64,000 bases of DNA, taken from positions 1-64,000 of the forward strand of contig JADBXR010000019.1 in the NCBI GenBank assembly GCA_020403425.1. Direction: 5' to 3'. The translations under genes and the position numbers were made by a program. A model generated the notes under the pieces. The model was not told where the DNA came from, did not search any database, and was given only the letters and a program-made list of their open reading frames with translations. This DNA comes from Chitinophagaceae bacterium. GTDB lineage: Bacteria > Bacteroidota > Bacteroidia > Chitinophagales > Chitinophagaceae. Below are positions 8,821 to 20,161 of this stretch, piece after piece; positions within the stretch are counted from its first letter, which is position 1, and each line of letters starts with the position of its first letter.

Positions 8821-9684
8821 TTATTTGTAGTTGGCAGCAAAGCTTTGTGTTAAAGTGAAACCAGATTCATCGATACCGTAAGTGATACCATCGATACGGG
8901 TTGTGAAAATGTTGTACATGATGATCGCGATAGCTGAAGTACCGATACCCAGGGCGGTGTTGAACAGGGCCTCAGAGATACCTTTTGACAGTTCACGAGC
9001 AGCATCACCACCACCTTCATCACCGAGGGCAGAGAATGATTTGATCATACCCATTACCGTACCCAACAGACCCAACAGGGTAGCTACTGATGCGATGGTA
9101 GACAGGAACACCAGGTTCTTCTCCAGCATAGGCAGCTCCAGTGCGGTAGCTTCTTCTACTTCTTTCTGGATATTCAATACTTTCTGCTCGGTAGTGAGTT
9201 CGGTATTGGTGATCATTTCTTTGTATTTGTGCAGGCCGGACTTCATCACATTACCTACAGAACCTTTCTGCTTGTCGCAGGCAGCGATCGCTTTGTCCAC
9301 TTCTTTGTTAGCCAGGTGGAACTGTACGGTGCGTACGAACTCAGCGATGCTTCCGTTACCGGCAGCTTTAGAAACGGTCAGGAACCTTTCGATCACGAAA
9401 GTCAGTACAGTTAAGAAACAGGCGATCAGGATCGGTACGATGATACCACCTTCGTACATCTTAGGCCATGTTCCTTTAGGTCCTTTGTGATTAGGCCAAA
9501 AACCACCAGCGGGATCAGGATTGGTAAAGTTACTCGGGCTACCCAACACGAAGCGCCAGATAATGAAACCGATGATCACACATAACAGTGGCGCCAGCCA
9601 TGAAATCGAGTTACTGCTCTTCTTAGGTTGTGCAGAAGATGGGCTTTTTGCAGCAGCACCTGCAGTTGGTTTTGTCTCAGCCAT
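8821..9684 (-). CDS. exbB: MotA/TolQ/ExbB proton channel family protein
   Basis: FLSTIASVATLLGLLGTVMGMIKSFSALG; GISEALFNTALGIGTSAIAIIMYN. Confidence 0.95.
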   Translation of the reverse strand: MAETKPTAGAAAKSPSSAQPKKSSNSISWLAPLLCVIIGFIIWRFVLGSPSNFTNPDPAGGFWPNHKGPKGTWPKMYEGGIIVPILIACFLTVLTFVIERFLTVSKAAGNGSIAEFVRTVQFHLANKEVDKAIAACDKQKGSVGNVMKSGLHKYKEMITNTELTTEQKVLNIQKEVEEATALELPMLEKNLVFLSTIASVATLLGLLGTVMGMIKSFSALGDEGGGDAARELSKGISEALFNTALGIGTSAIAIIMYNIFTTRIDGITYGIDESGFTLTQSFAANYK

Positions 9685-10032
9685 GATTCAATTGATTTTT
9701 GGTTTTTTAAAAATTACAGTTGATTTAAAAAAGTTTCCGCAATTCTACTGAAAAATGTTTTGAATTAACAAAACATTCTTGGAATCAGTATAAAAAGGGA
9801 GTACAAATTAGGTATTATTTCGAAAGCGGCAAATTAAGATTTCGGCAAATAATAGGGCCCTCCCCGGGGTTTTTCATGGGAGCGTAAGATACTGCAAAAC
9901 CCCTTATCCCCCTAAGTTTTCACCGACTAAAAACCGTCTTCCACCATTCATATATCAGCCAATATAATTTGTTCTGTTTTTACCTGGTACGCTTATCTTT
10001 AAGGATTCATCTTAAACTATTTCTTACTGCTT

Positions 10033-12609
10033 ATGAAACAACAACTGTTAGTTGTGGCATTGCTGGCCGGAACCCTGGCCACTGCCCAACAGAGAGATTC
10101 GATCCCCAATGGTGGTGGAGCCAGAGGAGCACTGGGCGCGGCTTTTGGCCAGGCTGCCGGTGCCGCCAGACAAACGCCCCGTCCTTACCGTGAGATAATC
10201 ACTGATAAAGCCGTATCCAAAAAAGGTATGTTCACCGTTCACAAGGTGGAGGACAAGTATTATTTCGAGATCAGCAATGCCATGCTGGGCCGCGAGATCC
10301 TGGCCGTGACCCGTTACATCAAAGTGCCTGCCAATGGCGGTGGACGCGGTGTTTACGGTGGTGAGATCGCCAACCAGCAAACACTGGCCTTCGAGAAAGG
10401 ACCCAGCAACAACATCTTTCTGCGTGTGATCACGCTGGTGAATGCCGCTGATCCCAAGGACGATATCTACAAAGCCGTTTCCAATTCGAACCTGAATGCC
10501 ATCACGGCCGCTTTCCCGATCGCTGCTTTCTCTAAAGACAGCTCCGCTGTGGTGATCGAAGTGACCGATTTCTTCAAAGGTGACAACCAGGTGGTAAGCA
10601 TCAACAGTGGTGTGAAAAGGAACCTGGGACTGGCACAGATCGCCCCCGACAGGTCCTATATCCAGAAACTGGCCCCCTACCCGATCAATGTGGAGGTTCG
10701 CACTGTGAAGACCTTTACAGCCACTCCGGGCGGTACCAGCTTCGGCGCCATCAGTATTCCCGGTGGCGGTACCAGCGTTCCTGCTGCCAATGCAGCCGGC
10801 GCAGTTACCCTGGAACTGAATACCTCCCTGCTGTTATTGCCTGAGAAACCCATGACACCACGCATTGCCGACAAACGCGTAGGTTTCTTTACTGACGATT
10901 ATGTTCTGTTCAGCGATGACCAGCAGAAAGTGGAGAACAAGGAATTTGCCGTTCGCTGGAGACTGGAACCCAAAGACGAAGACGTAGAGAAATGGAAAAG
11001 AGGTGAACTGGTGGAACCCAAGAAACCCATCATTTACTATATCGATCCTGCCACGCCCAAACAGTGGAGGAAACACCTGATCCTGGGTGTGAACGACTGG
11101 CAGAAAGCTTTTGAGAAAGCCGGTTTCAAGAACGCCATCATGGGTAAGGAATGGCCAGAGAACGACACCACCATGAGCATGGAAGATGCCCGTTATTCTG
11201 TGATCCGTTACTTTGCTTCCAGCACCGAGAACGCTTACGGTCCTAACGTACACGACCCCAGAAGCGGTGAGATCCTGGAAAGCCATATTGGCTGGTACCA
11301 CAATGTGATGAAACTGGTGCACGACTGGTACATGGTGCAAACCGCTGCCGTTGACCCACGCGCCCGCAAAATGAAATTCGACGATGAGCTGATGGGCGAC
11401 CTGATCCGTTTCGTTTCTTCTCACGAAGTGGGCCATACACTGGGTCTGCGTCATAACATGGGAAGCAGCAGCAAGACACCGGTGGCCAAACTGCGCGACA
11501 AAGCCTGGGTGGAAGCCAACGGTCACACCGCTTCCATCATGGACTATGCCCGTTTCAACTATGTGGCTCAGCCGGAAGACAATATCAGCAAGGAAGGCCT
11601 GTACCCCCGCATCGGCGACTACGACCAGTGGGCCATGAAATGGGGTTATGGATATATCCCCGGCAATTCTGAGGAAGAAGTGAAGAAGAACAGCAGCAAG
11701 CTGATCACCGAGACCCTGAAAGCCAATCCGCGCACCTGGTTCGGTACTTACGAATCCGGTAACCAGGCGGATCCCAGAAGCCAGAGCGAGGACCTGAGTG
11801 ATAACGCTGTTGTAGCCAGTGATTATGGCGTGAAGAACCTGCAGCGCATCCTGGTAAAACTGCCTGAGTGGACAAAAGAGGAAGGCGACCTGAACGACAA
11901 TATTGAAGTGATGTACGGCCAGTTACTGGGCCAGTTCCGCAGGTATGTGGGACATGTTTCCCGTAACATCGGTGGTGTATACGAGACCTTCAAGACCGCC
12001 GAGCAGGACGAACCCGTTTACGAGATCACTCCCAAAACCATGCAGCGCGATGCATTGGGCTTCCTGAACAGGCAGCTGTTCCAGACCCCGAAATGGCTGA
12101 TCGACAAGAAGATCTGGGACAAGATCAATCCTCCCGGAACCGTTGACCCGATCGCCAATGCGCAGGAATCTGCCCTGGCCGGCATTCTGTCCGGCGACAG
12201 GCTGAACCGCATGCAGTATTGCGTGGAGCGTTTTGGTGCCGATAAGGCCTATAGCGCCCTGGATATGCTCAGCGAACTGCAGGCCGACCTGTTCAGCGAA
12301 CTGAGGTCCAACAAAGCCATTGACGGTTACCGCAGGATGTTGCAGAAGAGTTATGTAGAGAAACTGGATAACCTGATCAATCCACCTGCAACGAATGCTA
12401 CCATGACCATCACGTTCCCTGGCAGCCGCCCGAACCCATATGCTACCGGTTTGACCACCCGCAGCGATGTGTACAGCATTGCCCGTGCACAGCTGGTACA
12501 GTTACGTTCCCAGGTATCAGCCGCAGCTGGCTCTGCCACCGACCGCATGAGCAAGATCCATCTGCAGGACCTGTCTGAAAAGATCAAAAAAGCACTGGAC
12601 CCCAAATAA
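10033..12609 (+). CDS. Secreted zinc-dependent metalloprotease (DUF5117/DUF5118-type)
   Basis: Signal peptide; HEVGHTLGLRHNMGSS zinc motif; 858 aa. Confidence 0.92.
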   Translation: MKQQLLVVALLAGTLATAQQRDSIPNGGGARGALGAAFGQAAGAARQTPRPYREIITDKAVSKKGMFTVHKVEDKYYFEISNAMLGREILAVTRYIKVPANGGGRGVYGGEIANQQTLAFEKGPSNNIFLRVITLVNAADPKDDIYKAVSNSNLNAITAAFPIAAFSKDSSAVVIEVTDFFKGDNQVVSINSGVKRNLGLAQIAPDRSYIQKLAPYPINVEVRTVKTFTATPGGTSFGAISIPGGGTSVPAANAAGAVTLELNTSLLLLPEKPMTPRIADKRVGFFTDDYVLFSDDQQKVENKEFAVRWRLEPKDEDVEKWKRGELVEPKKPIIYYIDPATPKQWRKHLILGVNDWQKAFEKAGFKNAIMGKEWPENDTTMSMEDARYSVIRYFASSTENAYGPNVHDPRSGEILESHIGWYHNVMKLVHDWYMVQTAAVDPRARKMKFDDELMGDLIRFVSSHEVGHTLGLRHNMGSSSKTPVAKLRDKAWVEANGHTASIMDYARFNYVAQPEDNISKEGLYPRIGDYDQWAMKWGYGYIPGNSEEEVKKNSSKLITETLKANPRTWFGTYESGNQADPRSQSEDLSDNAVVASDYGVKNLQRILVKLPEWTKEEGDLNDNIEVMYGQLLGQFRRYVGHVSRNIGGVYETFKTAEQDEPVYEITPKTMQRDALGFLNRQLFQTPKWLIDKKIWDKINPPGTVDPIANAQESALAGILSGDRLNRMQYCVERFGADKAYSALDMLSELQADLFSELRSNKAIDGYRRMLQKSYVEKLDNLINPPATNATMTITFPGSRPNPYATGLTTRSDVYSIARAQLVQLRSQVSAAAGSATDRMSKIHLQDLSEKIKKALDPK

Positions 12610-12659
12610 GATCGGACCAGCTGTTTCGCAACGGTCCTGATCTATCTGATAGATCCTTA

Positions 12660-12691
12660 AAAAAAGTCCCGCCAAATGGCGGGACTTTTTC
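12660..12691 (+). terminator. Rho-independent terminator
   Basis: aaaaaagtcccgccaaatggcgggacttttt. Confidence 0.88.
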
Positions 12692-12720
12692 ATGTTACGC
12701 CAACAGCAGCAACGATGATG

Positions 12721-12728
12721 TACCTTTG
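12721..12728 (+). promoter_or_regulatory. -7 box TACCTTTG
   Basis: TAnnTTTG 13 nt before ATG at 12742. Confidence 0.5.
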
Positions 12729-12741
12729 TACAAACGCTGTT

Positions 12742-13452
12742 ATGAAACATTATATAGGCATCTTGTTACTGCTGACCGGATTGATGGCCAACGCACAGAA
12801 GAAAAATGAACGCTGGGGTTACCTCAGGGACAGCATCACCCGTGAACCGATCGTACTGGCCAGTGTGACCAACCTGAATACGCAAAACACAGTGATGACC
12901 AGCGCCACCGGCCGTTTTAAGATAGAACTGTCAGAGAACCAGGTATTGTCCTTTGCCGCGGTAGGGTATCATTTTGATACGATCCATTACAGCAACCAGC
13001 TGCTGTTGCAGGATACCCTGACTTTGTTGCTGAGTCCACTGGCACATAACCTCGGCAATGTGACCGTTACCGCAAAAGGCATGAGCCGTTACCAGCTGGA
13101 CAGTATCGAAAGAAGAAAGGACTTTCTGCAGGACATCGTCAATTATACCATCCCCACCGTATCACAGGCCAATTCCGGTGCGGGTATCGCGTTGAACCTG
13201 GACCGGTTCTCGAAACATGAGAAGAACAAACGCAAGGCCTTTGCTTTTTTTGAGACCAATGAAAAGGAAGCCTATATCAACTATCGTTTCCCCGCTTCCC
13301 TGGTGACCCAATACAGTGGTTTAAAGAATGAGGAGCTCCAACAGTTCATGCAACTATACCGCCCCACCAGCGAATGGCTGCGCAGGAACAGGTCGGAAGA
13401 AGATGTGAAGTATTATATCAATGAGAAGCTGAAATTGTTCTTTAAAAGATAG
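12742..13452 (+). CDS. Carboxypeptidase-regulatory-like (CarboxypepD_reg) domain secreted protein
   Basis: Signal peptide MKHYIGILLLLTGLMANA; LRDSITREPIVLASVTNLNTQNTVMTSATGRFKIEL; start corrected from 12676. Confidence 0.75.
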   Translation: MKHYIGILLLLTGLMANAQKKNERWGYLRDSITREPIVLASVTNLNTQNTVMTSATGRFKIELSENQVLSFAAVGYHFDTIHYSNQLLLQDTLTLLLSPLAHNLGNVTVTAKGMSRYQLDSIERRKDFLQDIVNYTIPTVSQANSGAGIALNLDRFSKHEKNKRKAFAFFETNEKEAYINYRFPASLVTQYSGLKNEELQQFMQLYRPTSEWLRRNRSEEDVKYYINEKLKLFFKR

Positions 13453-13550
13453 GTGAGATCGTGAGTAGTGAGTAGTGAGTGGGGAGTAGGTAGTTACAAG
13501 ACAAATGCCTCCATTCACCATTGCCCATTCACCACTCCCCACTCCCTACT
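13453..13550. repeat. Family A word repeat, locus A3, between convergent genes
   Basis: gtgagtagtgagtagtgagtggggagtagg ... ccattcaccattgcccattcaccactccccactccctactcat. Confidence 0.85.
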
Positions 13551-14832
13551 CATAGCGCAAGGCTACGATCGGGTTCAGGCGGGCGGCTTTCATGGCGGGG
13601 TAGATACCTGCGGCCAGACCTACTACGGAACAGATAACGATACCGATGAGTACCCACATCCAGGGAACCACGAAACCGGTCTTCAATACGATGGAGAACA
13701 GATTACCTACCAGCACACCCAGGAGGATCCCGAACAGTGCGCCCAGCAGGCTGATGATCATACTTTCGAAAAGGAATTGCTGACGTACGTTCTTGCTCTT
13801 GCCGCCGATGGCTTTGATCAGTCCTACTTCCTTGGTACGTTCATTCACCGCAACCAGCATGATATTCATCAGACCAATGGCTGCACCGATGAGGGTGATC
13901 AGGCCAATGGCGCCGGCAGACCCGGTGATACTGCTAAGGAACCCGATGAACATTTCTGCGAACTTATCGCTGCGCTCGATCACAAAATTGATCTCTTCCA
14001 CCGGTTCCAGTTTTCGTACGGCGCGGAAAACGGATGTGGCCTCATCTGATGCCACATCAAGTTCCTTCACATTGCTCACCATCACACCTACCAGATAGGA
14101 AGGATTGGCATTCTCGAAACGGCGCACATTGGTGTAGGAAGTGAGGATCATATCATCCTGTCGCATCATGGCACTGGAGCCCTTACTTTTCAGGAGGCCG
14201 ATGACGCGGTAAGGCAGGCTGCCCACACGGATCACTTTATCGATACATTTCTCGGGTTTGTCGCCAAACAGTTTGGTGGCCACATTGCTGCCCAGCAAAC
14301 ATACGCTGCGGCCACTTTCAATATCGAGGCTGTTCAGGTTACGTCCTAACTGGACTGAATAACCGTTCACGGAAAGATAGTTCTCATCGCCGCCCCACAA
14401 AGTGATCTGCGGGTTGGTCTTCTTATCACCATAATGCACTTCCTGTGCACCTGGGCCACGACGGTAGATGCTGACCTGTGCGCCGGGATAGTTGAAGTTC
14501 TTCTTGAAGAATTCGGCTTCCTCTTTACGAATGGGTTTATCGAGATTGGATTTCTTTTCGCGCTTGCCTCTTTTTGTTTTGGTGAATGCCTGTCTGTTAC
14601 CTCCGCCCATCCTGACCCTTGAGTCTTTATAACGGATACTGAAAGCGTTGGCGCCCATGGAGGTGAAACTCTCCCGCAGGCTCTGGTTCATGGCCTCAAT
14701 GGCCGTGATGATTCCGATCAGGGCCATGATACCGAAGGCAATAATGGCCACAGTGATACCGGTACGCAATTTATTGCTGCGAACGGTGCGCCATGCCAGC
14801 GTAAGGGAATCCAGGGTAGTCATGCCTTTCAT
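13546..14832 (-). CDS. ABC transporter permease (MacB/FtsX type)
   Basis: WRTVRSNKLRTGITVAIIAFGIMALIGI; C-terminal NERTKEVGLIKAIGGKSKNVRQQFLFESMIIS...PAMKAARLNPIVALRYE. Confidence 0.92.
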   Translation of the reverse strand: MKGMTTLDSLTLAWRTVRSNKLRTGITVAIIAFGIMALIGIITAIEAMNQSLRESFTSMGANAFSIRYKDSRVRMGGGNRQAFTKTKRGKREKKSNLDKPIRKEEAEFFKKNFNYPGAQVSIYRRGPGAQEVHYGDKKTNPQITLWGGDENYLSVNGYSVQLGRNLNSLDIESGRSVCLLGSNVATKLFGDKPEKCIDKVIRVGSLPYRVIGLLKSKGSSAMMRQDDMILTSYTNVRRFENANPSYLVGVMVSNVKELDVASDEATSVFRAVRKLEPVEEINFVIERSDKFAEMFIGFLSSITGSAGAIGLITLIGAAIGLMNIMLVAVNERTKEVGLIKAIGGKSKNVRQQFLFESMIISLLGALFGILLGVLVGNLFSIVLKTGFVVPWMWVLIGIVICSVVGLAAGIYPAMKAARLNPIVALRYE

Positions 14833-14916
14833 ACAGGTTCCTCCAATGATCAACCTTATAAAGATAATTGAGATTGCCGAACATGTCCATCCCCGGGCAA
14901 GAAATGTGAAGAGCGG

Positions 14917-16302
14917 TTAAAAATAGAACCAGTTCAGGACCAATGATGGGAATATGCCGACCAGGATCACCAGTGCGGCCACTACCAGCAGGCCCAGTTT
15001 GAATGGTCCGGTGATCTCCTCTGTTTCGGGTTCGCCATCTTTGAAGTACATGGCCTGGATCACGCGGAAATAGTAGTATACGCTTACCGCTGCAAACAGC
15101 ACCGCGATCACTACCAGCCACAGGGATCCTCCGGCCTTTACGGCAGAGGCCAGCATATAATATTTGGCAAAGAAACCGGCTGTCAGTGGGATACCGGCCA
15201 ATGACAAGAGGCAGATGGCCGTAGACAGCGCCAGTACCGGCTGTGTTTTGGCCAGGCCATTGAATCCTTCAAAAGTGTAATCCTTCATCTTGATGAGCAC
15301 CGCAAAAATGCCGATCGTAGCCAGGCTATATGCTACGGAATACAGGAGGATGCCTTCACGGGCCAGGTCATTGGCACCGTATAAGGAGAACAGCATGAAA
15401 CCTGCCTGCGCGATGGAGGAATAGGCCAGCATGCGTTTCACACTCTGCTGAAATACCGCCGTGATATTTCCGACAAGCAAAGTAGCGATGATCACGAACG
15501 ACAGCAGGATCTTCCAGCTGGGGCCCAGTAATTCGGTATGCTGGTCGAACAGGCGCACAAATGCAATGAATCCGGCCGCTTTTACAATGGTGGCCATGAA
15601 GGAAGTGAATACGCCGGGGGCCCCATCGTACACATCGGGTGTCCAGAAATGGAAGGGCGCTGCGGATACTTTGAAACACATGGAGACGAACAGCAGGATC
15701 ATACCCGCGATCTCCAGGAATGAGGTTTTGGGCATCAGTGCGCTTTCGGGCACTTTGCTCTCTCCCAGTATGAAACTTCCGGTACCGCCATAGATCAGGG
15801 TAACACCCATCAGCATGATACCTGTAGAGAAACATCCCATCAGGAAATATTTGAGGGAAGCTTCGTTGCTTTTCAGGTTGCGCTTATCGGCGCCGGTAAG
15901 TATGTATAATGGAATGGTCAGGATCTCGATACCCAGGAACAGGATAAGCAGGCTGTTGAAGGCCGACAGAATGGAAACACCACACAATACAAAAAAGATC
16001 AGGGCATAATAGTCCGCGCTGTACGAGCCGATCTTCTCAACCGCTTTACCGCTCAGTAACACATAGATCAAAGTGGCAGCAATGGCAATGGTGTTGAAGT
16101 ACATGCCGAATTGCTCAAAATTGAACATGTTATGGGTGTCCACCTTGATCACCCAGATGCCATAACTGTTCAGCAGGTTGGCCAACAGCAACAGCAGCAG
16201 TCCACCGGCAGCTATTACCGTATGGTATGAGCGGTTCTTTACAATGATGCCACTGAACATCATGACCACACCCAATAAAGCAGAAACTATGATTGCATTC
16301 AT
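14917..16302 (-). CDS. nuoN: NADH-quinone oxidoreductase subunit N
   Basis: Multi-TM proton-pumping subunit; terminal position in the nuo operon. Confidence 0.94.
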   Translation of the reverse strand: MNAIIVSALLGVVMMFSGIIVKNRSYHTVIAAGGLLLLLLANLLNSYGIWVIKVDTHNMFNFEQFGMYFNTIAIAATLIYVLLSGKAVEKIGSYSADYYALIFFVLCGVSILSAFNSLLILFLGIEILTIPLYILTGADKRNLKSNEASLKYFLMGCFSTGIMLMGVTLIYGGTGSFILGESKVPESALMPKTSFLEIAGMILLFVSMCFKVSAAPFHFWTPDVYDGAPGVFTSFMATIVKAAGFIAFVRLFDQHTELLGPSWKILLSFVIIATLLVGNITAVFQQSVKRMLAYSSIAQAGFMLFSLYGANDLAREGILLYSVAYSLATIGIFAVLIKMKDYTFEGFNGLAKTQPVLALSTAICLLSLAGIPLTAGFFAKYYMLASAVKAGGSLWLVVIAVLFAAVSVYYYFRVIQAMYFKDGEPETEEITGPFKLGLLVVAALVILVGIFPSLVLNWFYF

Positions 16303-16353
16303 AAAACAAACTTATCTTGAAACCGCAGCATCGGCTACGGATCTATTTCATTA

Positions 16354-17787
16354 TTAACGATTAGCCAGTATTGCCTGAACGGTATCTTTGGTAAGGTCGA
16401 TCATCGGTTGCGGGTACACACCCAGTGCAATGATGATGATCACCAGTATCGCCAGCATCCACTGCACATTGCCTCCGATCTCCCTGGCATTTGCTGTAAC
16501 CCCGGTTGTGCTTCCGTACAATACCTTCTGTACCATGTTCAAGGTATACACGGCTGCCAGTATGATACTGATACAGGCCACTGCCGCGATCCAGATATTA
16601 TAACGGAACAAGCCATTGAACATCAGGAACTCTCCCACGAACGCATTGGTGAGCGGCAGGGCGATGTTCGCAAACGCCATTACCACCAGCAGAATGGCCA
16701 TGGCAGGGGCTTTCTGTGCCAGTCCGCCCAGGTCACTGAACTTACGCGTTCCTAACTGCTGCTCGATCACATCGGCCACGATCCAGAGTCCGATCACATT
16801 GATGCCGTGATTGAACATCTGTATCATCACTCCTTCCAGGCCTGTCTGCTGATGGGCAAATACCGCAGCACTCATCAGCCCGATATGCGCAATGGAAGAA
16901 TACGCGATCAAACGCTTGATATCATCCTGGCGGATAGCGATCAATGATGCATACAGCATACCGATCACTGAAAGGATGATGATGAGATGCGCATATTGTG
17001 CAGAAGCATGCGGGAACACCGGCAGCAGCCAGCGCAGCAGCGCAAAAATGCCCATCTTCACCATAACGCCGCTCAGGATCATGGTAACAGCTGTAGGCGA
17101 TTGCTCATACGCATCGGGCTGCCAGGTATGGAAAGGGAACACCGGCATCTTGATCGCGAAAGCGATGAAGAACAACCAGAAGATCAATGCCTCCTGGCCG
17201 GCGCTCAGTTTGATATGGTAGAAAGATTGTAAAGCGAAAGAATGGTCGGCCGACTGGAAATACAGGTACAGGATACCCGCCAGCATCAGCAGTGAACCCA
17301 GGAATGTGTACACAAAGAATTTGAAAGTGGCCGCGATCCTCTTTTCACCACCCCAGATCGAACAGAGGAAATAGACCGGCACCAGCGCCAGCTCCCAGAA
17401 GAAATAGAATACCAACGCATCTGCCGCCAGGAATACGCCCAGCAGGCCTGTCTGCGACAGCAGCAGCAAAGCATAGAAACTGCCCGGGTTCTTATACTGG
17501 TTCCTGGCAGTTGCGATAATGATCACAGGGAAGGCGATAGTGGTGAGTAACACCAGCATCTTGCCCATGCCATCGGTCATCAGGCTGAAACGGCTGCCCA
17601 ATTGGGGTAACCAGGCCGCATCATAAGAAAGGTCATGTGCAGGCAGGAAAAAGATACCGGCTACTGCAACGGCCAGCGTGATCGCCGAAGACAGCAGCGC
17701 CCAGTTTTTGGCAGCATTCTCTCCCTTCAGGAAAAAAGCGGCCAGTCCGGTAATCAATGGGATCAATATGAGTGAAACAGGGATCAT
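16354..17787 (-). CDS. nuoM: NADH-quinone oxidoreductase subunit M
   Basis: KMPVFPFHTWQPDAYEQSPTAVTMILSGVMVKMG. Confidence 0.96.
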   Translation of the reverse strand: MIPVSLILIPLITGLAAFFLKGENAAKNWALLSSAITLAVAVAGIFFLPAHDLSYDAAWLPQLGSRFSLMTDGMGKMLVLLTTIAFPVIIIATARNQYKNPGSFYALLLLSQTGLLGVFLAADALVFYFFWELALVPVYFLCSIWGGEKRIAATFKFFVYTFLGSLLMLAGILYLYFQSADHSFALQSFYHIKLSAGQEALIFWLFFIAFAIKMPVFPFHTWQPDAYEQSPTAVTMILSGVMVKMGIFALLRWLLPVFPHASAQYAHLIIILSVIGMLYASLIAIRQDDIKRLIAYSSIAHIGLMSAAVFAHQQTGLEGVMIQMFNHGINVIGLWIVADVIEQQLGTRKFSDLGGLAQKAPAMAILLVVMAFANIALPLTNAFVGEFLMFNGLFRYNIWIAAVACISIILAAVYTLNMVQKVLYGSTTGVTANAREIGGNVQWMLAILVIIIIALGVYPQPMIDLTKDTVQAILANR

Positions 17788-17813
17788 ATGCTTTCTTTAA
17801 CGCAACAAGCTGT

Positions 17814-19739
17814 TTAAAATAATTTACTGATAAAACGAACAATGGTGGCATCGTTGAACCATATCAGGAAGAACACCACCATGCACAACACCATGATGAG
17901 GATATAATTGCCCACCTGTCCGCTCTGCACCAGACGCAACTGACGTGAACCATAGCCCACCAGCTTACCCACACCGTTCACCAGTCCGTCGATACCACTC
18001 TTCTCAATGATGTTCTTGAAGAATCCGGCAATGCTGTGCAATGGATTCACCACCACGGCATCGTAGAGTTCATCGATATACCATTTATTCTCAAGTACCT
18101 TACCCAGACCGCTGGCTGCTGCCTCATCACTGGCCTGGTATTTTTTATAACTGTTGATGGCAAGCAGGATCACCACAACGATGGCGGCGGTGGAAGCTCC
18201 CATCATCAGGTATTCCTGTGAAGCGGATAGATGGTGTTGCTCTGCCAACTTAGCTGATTCGGCAAAGATCGGCGCCAGGAAATGCTCCAGGCTATGCGCA
18301 TGCTCGGCAAACACTTCGGGTATACCTACCCATCCACCAACGACGGATAGAATGGCCAGTACGATCAGTGGGAATGTCATCTGCCAGGGACTCTCATGCA
18401 GGTGGTGTTCCTGTTCGTGGGTACCCCTGAACTGTCCGAGGAAAGTGAGGGTGTACAAACGGAACATATAAAAGGCGGTCATCAAAGCACCTGCCACCCC
18501 AATAAAGTAATAGAGCGGATTCTGAGCAAATGCCGCGGTCAGGATCTCATCTTTCGAGAAGAAACCTGAGAACGGAGGGATACCGGCTATGGCCAGGCAA
18601 CCCAGCAGGAATGTAATATGTGTGATGGGCAGGTATTTTTTCAGTCCGCCCATTTTGCGGATATCCTGTTCATGGTGCATGGCATGTATCACAGAGCCGG
18701 CAGCCAGGAACAACAGGGCCTTGAAGAAAGCGTGCGTCATTACATGGAACACGGCACCGGTATAGGCACCTACGCCCAGGCCCAGGAACATATATCCCAG
18801 CTGGCTAACAGTTGAGTATGCCAGCACTTTTTTAATGTCGTTCTGTTTCAGCGCAATGGTGGCGGCAAAAATGGCCGTTGCCAATCCGATCACGGCCACC
18901 AGCGTTTGGGTTGCGGGCGCCATGGTATAGAGGATATTACTGCGCGCGATCATGTAAATACCGGCAGTCACCATCGTTGCGGCGTGGATCAGTGCCGATA
19001 CCGGTGTGGGACCGGCCATCGCATCAGGCAACCAGGTATACAGCGGGATCTGCGCGCTCTTACCCATGGCTCCTACGAATAATAACATGGTGATGGCAGT
19101 AATGTCGAAACTACTGAGTTTGGACACATTGGCGAATACATCACCATAGCTGGCAGTGCCCAGTTTCAGCAACAGCCAGAACAATGCCAGCAGGAAACCG
19201 AGGTCGCCAATGCGGTTCATCACAAAGGCTTTTTTGGCGGCGTAGTTATAATTGTCGTTCTTGAACCAGAACCCGATCAGCAGATAAGAGCAGAGACCCA
19301 CGCCTTCCCAGCCGATGAACATGATCACATAGTTGGCGCCCAGCACCAGCAGTAACATGGAGAACACGAACAGATTCAGATAGGCAAAATAGCGTCCGAA
19401 ATGCTGTGGCTCCTCTTCGTGCATATAGGCGGAAGAATACAGGTGTATCAGGAAACCGATACCGGTGATGATCAGCAGGAAGAGAGATGACAACTGGTCT
19501 ACCTGGAAAGCGAACGGTATGGTGAAGCTATCCACCTTAATGAAGTTGAACAGGGTGACCACGCTGCCACCGGTGGCCTTCACATCAAAAAAGATCAGCA
19601 GGCTCACCACAAAGGAAGCCAGGATGGAACCGCTGCCCACGATACCGATCAATGATTTTGACATCGACTTCCTGCCAAGCCCGTTGATCAGGAATCCCAG
19701 CAGGGGAAACAATGGAACTAAATAAACAAGTTTGCTCAT
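17814..19739 (-). CDS. nuoL: NADH-quinone oxidoreductase subunit L
   Basis: AQIPLYTWLPDAMAGPTPVSALIHAATMVTAGIYMIAR; 641 aa. Confidence 0.97.
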   Translation of the reverse strand: MSKLVYLVPLFPLLGFLINGLGRKSMSKSLIGIVGSGSILASFVVSLLIFFDVKATGGSVVTLFNFIKVDSFTIPFAFQVDQLSSLFLLIITGIGFLIHLYSSAYMHEEEPQHFGRYFAYLNLFVFSMLLLVLGANYVIMFIGWEGVGLCSYLLIGFWFKNDNYNYAAKKAFVMNRIGDLGFLLALFWLLLKLGTASYGDVFANVSKLSSFDITAITMLLFVGAMGKSAQIPLYTWLPDAMAGPTPVSALIHAATMVTAGIYMIARSNILYTMAPATQTLVAVIGLATAIFAATIALKQNDIKKVLAYSTVSQLGYMFLGLGVGAYTGAVFHVMTHAFFKALLFLAAGSVIHAMHHEQDIRKMGGLKKYLPITHITFLLGCLAIAGIPPFSGFFSKDEILTAAFAQNPLYYFIGVAGALMTAFYMFRLYTLTFLGQFRGTHEQEHHLHESPWQMTFPLIVLAILSVVGGWVGIPEVFAEHAHSLEHFLAPIFAESAKLAEQHHLSASQEYLMMGASTAAIVVVILLAINSYKKYQASDEAAASGLGKVLENKWYIDELYDAVVVNPLHSIAGFFKNIIEKSGIDGLVNGVGKLVGYGSRQLRLVQSGQVGNYILIMVLCMVVFFLIWFNDATIVRFISKLF

Positions 19740-19825
19740 ATCAATCAGTCTGAACGTTCAAAGCTGGCAGCGAAACACGGAACATGATATGCGTTCTGTG
19801 CCTGGCATTCGGCATTGGGCGTTGT

Positions 19826-20161
19826 TTAGTTTTTTAATCTGTTCAAAAAGTTAATATCCACTGAATGCGTATTCCGGTACATCATGACGATGATGGCCAG
19901 TCCCACACTCACTTCCGCTGCGGCCACCACCATGATAAAGAATACGAATAACTGACCTTCGATACCGGTGGTGGTAGCAGTGTTGCCCACAGCTGCTGTG
20001 GCATGGTGCATTTTTGAGAAAGCCACCAGCAACAGGTTCACTGCGTTCAGCATCAGCTCCACACACATGAATACGATGATCGCATTGCGCCTTGTCAGCA
20101 CACCAATGATCCCGATGCTGAACAGGGTCAAACAGAGGTAGATATAATATTGTATCGGCAT
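19826..20161 (-). CDS. nuoK: NADH-quinone oxidoreductase subunit K
   Basis: [30 protein letters not shown]. Confidence 0.96.
   Translation of the reverse strand: MPIQYYIYLCLTLFSIGIIGVLTRRNAIIVFMCVELMLNAVNLLLVAFSKMHHATAAVGNTATTTGIEGQLFVFFIMVVAAAEVSVGLAIIVMMYRNTHSVDINFLNRLKN

Noticed and set aside
10048-12605. Antisense ORFs within the metalloprotease gene (110, 230, 84 aa)
   Set aside because: Shadow ORFs opposite a well-supported CDS.
13468-14049. 193-aa + ORF antisense to the permease
   Set aside because: Starts in the word repeat and runs antisense to a clear CDS.
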